DNA of 15,013 nt, from NCBI GenBank assembly GCA_946629475.1, contig CAMOXX010000042.1, positions 1 to 15,013 of the forward strand, given 5' to 3'. This document shows positions 1 to 5,709 of the stretch, piece by piece. Each line of letters begins with the position of its first letter. Position 1 is the stretch's first letter. The notes below the pieces were generated by a model. The model had not been told where the DNA came from and did not search any database. It saw nothing but the letters and a program-made list of their open reading frames with translations. The stretch comes from an uncultured Blautia sp. GTDB taxonomy: Bacteria; Bacillota; Clostridia; Lachnospirales; Lachnospiraceae. A program made the translations under genes and the position numbers.

Positions 1-447
1 TCACTTGATTAACCTGCACACCTGCAGTATTTTCCGGGTGATTCGCAAGAATTCCCGGGTGTCGTCTTCTCCGATTTCTTCAATCAGGTCATGATAAACT
101 TCTGAAGCCTGCCGGTAGGTTTGGGATACATATTCCCGCCCATGGGCAGTGAGTGTTACCAGGATCCTGCGGCCATCCGCAGGATCCTTTTTACGTTCGA
201 TCAGATTTTTCTTTTCCAAGGCCTTAAGAACATTTGCAACTCTCCCGGGCGTCAGATCAAGGCGTTCCGCGAACTCTCCCGCGGTATGGGAATCGGGCTC
301 GTGGTACAGAATATACAGAATGCTGTATTCCCCGGATGCGTTCAAAAACTGTGTAAGCTGTGACAGCTGCTTGGAATACTGAAGCTGATTAATCAGGAGC
401 TGCTGAGTCAGATCCTCCAGGTTTTCGGCCTGTTCCATATTATCCAT
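1..447 (-). CDS. MarR-family transcriptional regulator
   Basis: A 148-residue protein, the usual MarR length, complete within the window (stop TGA at the very edge). Seen in the sequence: a long N-terminal helix (about residues 8-35), then a winged helix-turn-helix with TAGEFAERLDLTPGRVANVLKALEKK across residues 55-80 split over helix-turn-helix, and a wing containing DPADGRR at 88-94 followed by ILVTLT. The D-x-R-x-G/DGRR wing is a MarR hallmark. Family knowledge: a dimeric DNA-binding repressor or activator, often released by a small ligand. It lies 12 nt downstream of the radical SAM gene on the same strand, so the two are probably one transcript, with the regulator second. A CGGAG motif sits just before the ATG. 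Inference: it may control its own operon from the promoter near 1993-2021, but I could not find a convincing palindromic operator there. The ligand is unknown. Confidence 0.93.
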   Translation of the reverse strand: MDNMEQAENLEDLTQQLLINQLQYSKQLSQLTQFLNASGEYSILYILYHEPDSHTAGEFAERLDLTPGRVANVLKALEKKNLIERKKDPADGRRILVTLTAHGREYVSQTYRQASEVYHDLIEEIGEDDTREFLRITRKILQVCRLIK

Positions 448-459
448 GGCTCCGTTCCG

Positions 460-1869
460 TCACTTCACTTCATAATTTACATACTCAGGCTTTTTATGCG
501 TCTGGGAAGCCCAGATTTCTTCAGCGTTCGGCTGCCAGCTGTCGGCATAGTCCCTGCATTTGCCGCAAAGATGCTCTACGGTTTCAGGAGATTCCAGGTC
601 AGTGCTGTGCGCGCCGGTATCATGCACCATCTTCTGCAGGATCTCGGGATTTTCGAGCATCGGGCAGGGACGGAGATGGTTGTTGTTGAACGGCTGCCCG
701 TGATGGTAAGCCATGAAAAGAGGACTCTGCAGGATTTCCAGGATGGAATGATCATGGATGTTCGCATTGGAATAGTGGATAAACACACAGGGTTCCGCAT
801 CACCGGCAGAATTAATATGGAAGTAATTCCTTCCTCCGGCGATACATCCGCCTACATATTCACCATCATTCTGGAAGTCCATCGGATAAAAATCTATGTC
901 GCATTCCGAAGAGCGGAGCCAGCGGATCTTTTTGATCATGTACCGGCGCTGCTCCATGGTCGGAAGGAGTTCCGGAGCGGCGTTATTTCCGACCGGCATA
1001 TAATGGAAGTAGAATCCGAAACGGGCGCCTTTTTCAGAAAGCATGCGGATGAATTTCTCGTCCGTAACGGCCTCGATATTAGCCCTGGTGTAGCAGATGG
1101 AGGTTCCGAAAAGGATACCGTGCTTTTTCAGAAGATCCATTGCTTTCATTACTGCTTCGTAATGGCCGACGCCGCGCCGTGAGTCGTTGGTTTCGGGGGT
1201 CCCTTCGATGGAAAGCTGGAAGGTGATATTTCCGAGACGAACCACTTCTTTGCAGAACTCTTCATCGATCAGAGTGGAGTTTGTGTAAATTGAAAATTCA
1301 GCATCGTTGTGCTTTTCCGCAAGACGGAGAATGTCTTTTTTGCGTACCAGAGGCTCGCCGCCGGTCATCATGTACAGGTAGGCGCCAAGCTCCTTGCCTT
1401 CGGTGACGATTTTGTCCATATCCTCAAAGCTTAAATTGTGCTTGTGTCCGTAGGTTCCGGACCAGCAGCCTACACAGTGCATATTGCATGCGGAGGTCGG
1501 ATCAAAAAGAATCAGCCAGGGAATGTTGCAGTTGTAGATGGTACGGTTTTTACGGATTGTTTTGGTTCCGCGGAAGAAGGCCTCAAAACCAAGATTGAGG
1601 AGTGCCATTTTTGCAACATGCGGGTCAGTTTCGTCAAGAAGACGGTTGATATAGCGAACCCACCGATTGTCAGGATTGCTCAGAGCCTTCTTGGCATTTT
1701 CGTACCATTCATCCGAAAACCCTTTCCCCCAGAATTTTTTTCCCATTTCGAGGAGCTGGTTGAACGTTTTTGTGCGGTCAGCATTTGCCCGGTTAATGAG
1801 CGCGTCGATCAGGACGCCTGCGGCGGCGCGTTCGGTCTTGTGTTGAATGAGTTCGAGTGTGTTTGCCAT
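460..1869 (-). CDS. Radical SAM/SPASM-type protein
   Basis: An enzyme expected to bind a 4Fe-4S cluster and cleave S-adenosylmethionine to make a radical; the substrate is unknown. I place the start at the ATG at 1869 (469 aa) because AGGAGAG lies 10 nt upstream. An in-frame ATG at 1959 would add 30 hydrophilic residues but has no good Shine-Dalgarno. In the 469-aa form, residues 1-115 are a helical N-terminal region. The radical SAM CxxxCxxC is at C128/C132/C135, and TGGEPL is at 169-174. C342, C361, C402 and the C435-x-x-C438 pair form a SPASM/twitch-like C-terminus that probably holds an auxiliary cluster. Such proteins often modify peptides or act in cofactor maturation, but no precursor-peptide gene is evident next to it. 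It is cotranscribed with the MarR gene 12 nt downstream, which suggests ligand-controlled expression. Very sure of the superfamily, not of the function. Confidence 0.93.
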   Translation of the reverse strand: MANTLELIQHKTERAAAGVLIDALINRANADRTKTFNQLLEMGKKFWGKGFSDEWYENAKKALSNPDNRWVRYINRLLDETDPHVAKMALLNLGFEAFFRGTKTIRKNRTIYNCNIPWLILFDPTSACNMHCVGCWSGTYGHKHNLSFEDMDKIVTEGKELGAYLYMMTGGEPLVRKKDILRLAEKHNDAEFSIYTNSTLIDEEFCKEVVRLGNITFQLSIEGTPETNDSRRGVGHYEAVMKAMDLLKKHGILFGTSICYTRANIEAVTDEKFIRMLSEKGARFGFYFHYMPVGNNAAPELLPTMEQRRYMIKKIRWLRSSECDIDFYPMDFQNDGEYVGGCIAGGRNYFHINSAGDAEPCVFIHYSNANIHDHSILEILQSPLFMAYHHGQPFNNNHLRPCPMLENPEILQKMVHDTGAHSTDLESPETVEHLCGKCRDYADSWQPNAEEIWASQTHKKPEYVNYEVK

Positions 1870-1992
1870 AGTAAATAATCTCTCCTGTCTGTTGTTGTCG
1901 GACGAGTGTATCTCATCTCTGTTCAGATCATTTTCCAAACTCATAAGAGAATGGTCCATAAAATCCGATGGGTTTATTTTCTACTGGAAAGT

Positions 1993-2021
1993 ATTATATG
2001 CTTGCAGTTATAGGATGTCAA
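1993..2021 (-). promoter_or_regulatory. Consensus sigma-A promoter for the radical SAM/MarR operon
   Basis: Read on the minus strand, a perfect TTGACA (-35, plus-strand 2016-2021) is separated by exactly 17 nt from a perfect TATAAT (-10, 1993-1998). Transcription would start near 1986, leaving a leader of about 115 nt before the ATG at 1869. The distal ATG at 1959 would lie only some 27 nt into this transcript. Full consensus hexamers at ideal spacing predict a strong promoter, which usually implies repression, fitting the MarR gene in the operon. Confidence 0.8.
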
Positions 2022-2169
2022 CACGTAATTGTAAAAAAATCAGTTGTTTCTGCAAGATATGGTTTTGGATACTACATGTCGAATGCAATGTGCAAACTCT
2101 GAACCCATGCAAGCTTGGCGGCAGGTGGATGAAAGGACCTGGGGCCCATCTTGATGAATATCGCCGCAG

Positions 2170-2198
2170 TTGCCTAAATTGTCTGTCCATGGTAAGAT
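2170..2198 (+). promoter_or_regulatory. Candidate promoter for the DUF2079 gene
   Basis: TTGCCT (2170-2175), a 17-nt spacer and TAAGAT (2193-2198), with TG at 2190-2191 giving an extended -10. It is 84 nt upstream of the start codon. The hexamers each differ from consensus, so this is a moderate prediction. The dyad at 2200-2237 begins right after the -10 and would cover the transcription start. Confidence 0.4.
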
Positions 2199-2199
2199 A

Positions 2200-2237
2200 A
2201 TCGCAGCTGTTCGGCGTTTGTTCAGAACAGCTGTGAT
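2200..2237. repeat. Inverted repeat at the predicted start of the DUF2079 transcript
   Basis: CAGCTGTTC (2204-2212) pairs perfectly with GAACAGCTG (2225-2233). The stem extends outward by four more pairs (2200-2203 with 2234-2237), one of them G-T, around a 12-nt loop. There is no T-run after it, so it is not a standard terminator. It could be an operator overlapping the transcription start or a hairpin at the 5' end of the mRNA. Confidence 0.6.
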
Positions 2238-2281
2238 CATTTCAATGACTCGGGCAGGCATTTTTCAGGAGAATTCTTAAC

Positions 2282-4519
2282 GTGATGAATAATAAAACAG
2301 CATATCCGCTGCGGCGGATTGTTTTGATCTGGATCCTTGGAATCATAAGTATATGTTTTTTACTGGCATTTGGGCCGGCGGAAGCGTTTCTGCCAAAAGC
2401 AGAAGTACAGTCTTCAAATGAAAAAGAGTCCGCAGACTCCGAAAGCGAACTGACGGACGGAGCGGCCAGGCATACGGAAAACCGTAAAGAGAGTAAAGAG
2501 GAGAAAGAAGCTGAGAGCGATACAAAAGCCGGAGCTTCGGCTTTTCAGATCATTCTGATCTGCGGGGCGTATACGCTGATGCTTGCGGTTGCTCTGATTT
2601 TTACCGGAGGCATTTCGTGGGAAGCTGCCTGCTATGTCACTGTATTTTATATAGCTGCCGCGCTTCCGATGCTCCGCGGGCCTGTTTTTGCGCTTTCAAT
2701 CATGATTGACCATGCTGCGTTCCTGCTTTGGGTGCTCTGCATGCCCCGGCTGAGAAAGGAAATAGGACGGGTTCGTGCATATGAGTATTTTCTGATCCTG
2801 TTCAATGCGTTTCTGATTGTCTCGGGCTATTGCCTGATCCGATATTATGGCGGTGTGGAAAACCTGGATTTTGTCACCTATATCCGTCCGGCTGTCTATG
2901 CTGCCGGTTTTCTTCTGACCGCCCATATATTGTATCTGATCCGGCTTTTCCGGAGAAACCGGTACAGTACGTCGCGCATGCTGATTGCGGGGGCGTTCTT
3001 TTTCACGTTCAGCTGTGTGCTGAACCGGCAGGACGTTTATTTTGCTGCCGGCCTTGTGCTTCTGCTGGCGTATCTTATCTATTACCTTGTAAAGGATGAA
3101 CCGGGGATGCTCTCCTTTATGGACAGGACTGTGGACGATTCACCGGCCCAGTACCGAAAAAGGCTGCGGGCAGCCGCGTTTCTCGCGATAATCCCTGCGG
3201 TCTATTTCGGAATGCTCTCTATTGCAAGGTACCGCACCTTCCAGGCATCCAACTTTGATCTGGGAATATTTGCCCAGATGTATGAATATATGGCCAGAAC
3301 AGGCATGCCGCTTACGACTGCTGAGAGAGGCTTTCTGCTGTCGCATATGTACGTTCATTTTTCACCGGTATTCTACCTGTTCCTTCCAATTTATATGATT
3401 TTCCGGAATGTGGAAAGCCTGCTTATAATACAGGCGGTGATGGTGTTTGCGGGGGTCGTTCCCCTGTTCCTGATCTGCAGGCACTATAAGCTGAAACCGG
3501 TGATGACATTTCTGGTTTCGTGCATCTATCTGCTGCTTCCGGCGATCGGACAGCCGCTTTTGTTTGATTTTCACGAGAATAAGTTTATTCCGTTTTTTGT
3601 GCTGTGGTTCCTCTGGTTTTACCTTGAGAAGAAGAACGGATGGGCGCTGCTTTTTCTGCTGCTCAGCCTGATGATCAAAGAAGATACGGCAATTTTCCTG
3701 ATGTTTTTTGCCCTGTACCGGATTGTCGGGAAAAAGGAATACCGGCGGGGCGGGATTCTGCTGGCGATCTCGGCAGTCTACTTTGCAGGCGTGATGATGT
3801 TTATCGGAAGCCATGGGGAAGGCCTGGTGGAAGGTCATTATTCCATGTACTATCTGGAGGGAGAATCCGGCCTGTTTGCCCTTGCAAAGAATATACTTCT
3901 TGAGCCGGGCAGATTTCTCGGTCAGGTGTTTGACCGGGAAAATCTGGGTTATATCTTCTGCACGCTTGGTGTTCTCCTTTTTGTGCCGCTGTTCTGCAGG
4001 GACAAGAGAAGGCTGATTCTTCTGATTCCATATGTGGCCTTCTGCCTGATGACATCCTATCCCTCACAGCACAATGTGGGATACCAGTATACTTACGGCC
4101 CGGCGGTGCTGATGCTGCTTCTGTTTATTATGAATCTGAGCGAGATGGAAAAGAGCACACAGTACATCGTATGCCTGACAGCAGTATGCGCGTGCCTTCT
4201 GATGTCCTACGCCTACCGGGGGGAGTATTCCTACCGGTACTTTACAGAATGGTATGAGGACAGGGAGCTTTACGCGAAGGAAGAATCCTTCCTGCAGGAA
4301 ATACCGGCGGACGCTTCCGTCACGGCGGACGGACTGATCACACCGCACCTGTCCCATGTATATGAGCTTTACGAGTATGACAACGACGAACTGAAAGAGA
4401 CAGACTACTATCTGCTGAGAAAAGGCGCAAAATACGGGAAATTCAAAAGAAAATACGAAAAGATGGGATATAAACTGGAAAAAACAGTCGGAGACATACG
4501 AGTGTATACCCTGCAGTAG
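2282..4519 (+). CDS. DUF2079 polytopic membrane protein
   Basis: A 745-residue multi-pass membrane protein. The first TM is at about residues 11-34. A charged, low-complexity linker rich in Glu/Lys/Ser follows at about 38-85, then several TM segments to about residue 270. The DUF2079 core starts near residue 317 with a FDLGIF motif (about 325), SHxYVHFSP, an LLP.IGQPLLFDFHE stretch with the FDFHE residues near 428-432, and KED near 466. More TM helices follow, then a soluble, charged C-terminus of about 90 residues. DUF2079 belongs to the GT-C-like membrane glycosyltransferase relatives, so a lipid-linked sugar donor reaction at the outer membrane face is plausible, but no substrate is known. 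Either GTG at 2282 (9 nt after AGGAGA) or the adjacent ATG at 2285 (12 nt) is the start; spacing favours GTG. The gene stands alone on its strand. The N-terminal charged insert between TM1 and TM2 is somewhat unusual. Confidence 0.88.
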   Translation: MMNNKTAYPLRRIVLIWILGIISICFLLAFGPAEAFLPKAEVQSSNEKESADSESELTDGAARHTENRKESKEEKEAESDTKAGASAFQIILICGAYTLMLAVALIFTGGISWEAACYVTVFYIAAALPMLRGPVFALSIMIDHAAFLLWVLCMPRLRKEIGRVRAYEYFLILFNAFLIVSGYCLIRYYGGVENLDFVTYIRPAVYAAGFLLTAHILYLIRLFRRNRYSTSRMLIAGAFFFTFSCVLNRQDVYFAAGLVLLLAYLIYYLVKDEPGMLSFMDRTVDDSPAQYRKRLRAAAFLAIIPAVYFGMLSIARYRTFQASNFDLGIFAQMYEYMARTGMPLTTAERGFLLSHMYVHFSPVFYLFLPIYMIFRNVESLLIIQAVMVFAGVVPLFLICRHYKLKPVMTFLVSCIYLLLPAIGQPLLFDFHENKFIPFFVLWFLWFYLEKKNGWALLFLLLSLMIKEDTAIFLMFFALYRIVGKKEYRRGGILLAISAVYFAGVMMFIGSHGEGLVEGHYSMYYLEGESGLFALAKNILLEPGRFLGQVFDRENLGYIFCTLGVLLFVPLFCRDKRRLILLIPYVAFCLMTSYPSQHNVGYQYTYGPAVLMLLLFIMNLSEMEKSTQYIVCLTAVCACLLMSYAYRGEYSYRYFTEWYEDRELYAKEESFLQEIPADASVTADGLITPHLSHVYELYEYDNDELKETDYYLLRKGAKYGKFKRKYEKMGYKLEKTVGDIRVYTLQ

Positions 4520-4538
4520 TACGAAAAGATCACGAGAG

Positions 4539-4579
4539 ATACCCCTCCCTGCCCAGCGTGCCCGGGGAGGGAGGGGTAT
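4539..4579. repeat. 12-bp perfect C/G-rich inverted repeat
   Basis: ATACCCCTCCCT (4539-4550) pairs perfectly with AGGGAGGGGTAT (4568-4579) around a 17-nt loop. It lies 20 nt after the DUF2079 stop and would block or terminate transcription from either side, but no T-run follows on either strand, so it is not a typical intrinsic terminator. Confidence 0.7.
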
Positions 4580-4590
4580 GGGGAGGGGGG
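4564..4590 (+). other. Putative G-quadruplex motif
   Basis: The plus strand has five closely spaced G-runs: GGGG, GGG, GGGG, GGGG and GGGGGG, separated by loops of 1, 1, 3 and 1 nt. This satisfies the standard quadruplex pattern very strongly. The same G-runs are the arms of the two flanking inverted repeats (4539-4579 and 4580-4627), so duplex hairpins and a quadruplex would compete. Folding is a prediction. Confidence 0.6.
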
Positions 4591-4627
4591 AAGCGGGCTT
4601 CGCAACTCTGAGCGCACCCCCCTCCCC
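4580..4627. repeat. 11-bp perfect G/C inverted repeat with nested hairpin
   Basis: GGGGAGGGGGG (4580-4590) pairs perfectly with CCCCCCTCCCC (4617-4627). The 26-nt loop contains a small self-complementary GAAGC/GCTTC element. It directly abuts the repeat at 4539-4579 and lies 30 nt before the stop of the convergent minus-strand gene. Together the two repeats probably form the transcriptional boundary between the converging genes. Confidence 0.65.
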
Positions 4628-4657
4628 GCATCTAAAGAAAGAAGTTAGAATAAGGTA

Positions 4658-5518
4658 TTAATAGTATTTATACCTCAACCAATACGCGCAGCTTGAATGT
4701 CCATAACTGGAGCTGCTCCGCTCGATTTTTACATAGTATCTTCCTGCGCTGCGGGCATACTGACCGGACAATCCAGTATATCTGGTATAAAGATTATAAT
4801 AGTTGTCTTCATTGTTGATCCAGGAATCAATCACCTTGCCGGAAGAATAGGTTCCCGGTCCATAGAGCTTCAGGTTAAAGTACCCCTCGCCCTGAAGCTT
4901 GAAGTAAAGACGGATTCTCTTCGGTGAGGAGAGATAGAAGGTATACCAGTCACACTTCTTCCAGCTCTCATTGCCGGGCATGACGCCGGTAGTGGTCTTG
5001 TTGTAGCTGAGACCGCGGCTGTTTTTCATGCTGCCGCCGCCCTTGTTGGATTTCTTTGCCAGGCTGGCTCCAAGGCTGTAGTAGTAAGTGGAGGAGTAAA
5101 CCTTCAGGTAGTATGTTCCTGTTTTCACTCCGTAGTAGGCATAATTTCCGGTATAGGAATTGATGGTATTCCAGCCGCCGTTCGCGTTGATGTTCTTTTT
5201 GCTTCCGTTCAGCAGCTGCAGATAGAGAGCGCCGTTATTGCTGTTTCTGCCGGAGACGGTGAGAAGTCCGGAGCCGGTGCATTTGATGCGGTAGATTTCC
5301 GCATCGGCTGTCCTGTCGTATCCTACTTTTACAACGTTCACTTTGGAGGCGCCGACCTGTGCGGGCTCATCCTCCGGAGCGCCGAGTTTGGTGTACTGTC
5401 TTTCTGTTCCATCGAGCGGAAATGAGACATTGTCTGCTGCTGAAGCCAGTGTTCCCATCAGCAGGCACATGGAAAGTGCCATGAAAAGAACAAGAAGGCG
5501 TTTTGTCCAGTTCTTCAT
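4658..5518 (-). CDS. Secreted Tyr-rich protein with PPC-like beta domains
   Basis: A 286-residue protein with a clear Sec signal peptide: Lys/Arg near residues 2-7, a hydrophobic core to about 22, and an ASA cleavage site at residues 25-27. The mature part seems to hold two beta-sandwich units, about 60-155 and 185-286. Each has alternating Tyr/aromatic strands ending in GTYYLKVY or GRYYVKIE, a pattern of bacterial pre-peptidase C-terminal (PPC) domains. No protease, LPXTG sorting signal, lipobox or C-terminal anchor is visible, so it is probably released or loosely wall-bound. Tyr and Ser/Gly content is high. AGAAGGGGG upstream of the ATG is a good ribosome binding site. It has its own promoter at 5589-5617, divergent from the c-di-GMP gene. 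The role is unknown: surface carbohydrate binding or adhesion is a guess from the fold. The PPC assignment is by pattern only. Confidence 0.82.
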   Translation of the reverse strand: MKNWTKRLLVLFMALSMCLLMGTLASAADNVSFPLDGTERQYTKLGAPEDEPAQVGASKVNVVKVGYDRTADAEIYRIKCTGSGLLTVSGRNSNNGALYLQLLNGSKKNINANGGWNTINSYTGNYAYYGVKTGTYYLKVYSSTYYYSLGASLAKKSNKGGGSMKNSRGLSYNKTTTGVMPGNESWKKCDWYTFYLSSPKRIRLYFKLQGEGYFNLKLYGPGTYSSGKVIDSWINNEDNYYNLYTRYTGLSGQYARSAGRYYVKIERSSSSYGHSSCAYWLRYKYY

Positions 5519-5588
5519 AAATTTACCCCCTTCTGAAAAAAGCTGAACACATGAAAAATGTATAGATTAAAAAAACATCTATAAGCAG

Positions 5589-5617
5589 AATATAGCATAT
5601 TTCACAAAACACCGCAA
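5589..5617 (-). promoter_or_regulatory. Promoter for the secreted protein gene
   Basis: On the minus strand: TTGCGG (-35, plus 5612-5617), a 17-nt spacer and TATATT (-10, plus 5589-5594), preceded by TGc for an extended -10. The predicted leader is about 65 nt. Confidence 0.55.
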
Positions 5618-5642
5618 TGTATAAATCAGTTTCTGAGGATGA

Positions 5643-5671
5643 TTGTTTTTCACTACTGATAATGCTATAAT
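5643..5671 (+). promoter_or_regulatory. Promoter for the REC-GGDEF-EAL gene
   Basis: TTGTTT (5643-5648), a 17-nt spacer and a perfect TATAAT (5666-5671), preceded by TGc (5663-5665), an extended -10. It is divergent from the promoter at 5589-5617, with 25 nt between the two -35 elements, so one regulator could affect both. Transcription should start near 5678, about 32 nt before the preferred GTG start. Confidence 0.7.
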
Positions 5672-5709
5672 ATGTTGCATTAAACTATCTGTTTATGGAG
5701 GAAATACCC

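Larger units (their letters stand above)
1870..2281. other. 412-base non-coding region between divergent genes
   Basis: This stretch carries the radical SAM promoter on the minus strand, a weaker candidate promoter on the plus strand (2170-2198), a 13-bp dyad (2200-2237) and the ribosome binding site of the membrane protein gene (AGGAGA, 2267-2272). Between about 2040 and 2165 I see no convincing ORF, hairpin or terminator. Short ORFs on either strand there lack ribosome binding sites and recognisable domains. Confidence 0.6.

Noticed and set aside
496..1182. 228-codon plus-strand ORF opposite the radical SAM gene
   Set aside because: It is antisense to conserved radical SAM/SPASM coding sequence, has no domain and no convincing ribosome binding site.
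2001..2056. CTTGCAG and CTGCAAG flanking the radical SAM -35 as a possible MarR operator
   Set aside because: Seven-base arms 43 nt apart do not fit a typical MarR site (about 16-20 bp palindrome) and may be chance.
2204..2233. LexA-type SOS box in the dyad containing GAAC and GTTC
   Set aside because: The Gram-positive LexA site needs GAAC-N4-GTTC; the half sites here have the wrong order and spacing.
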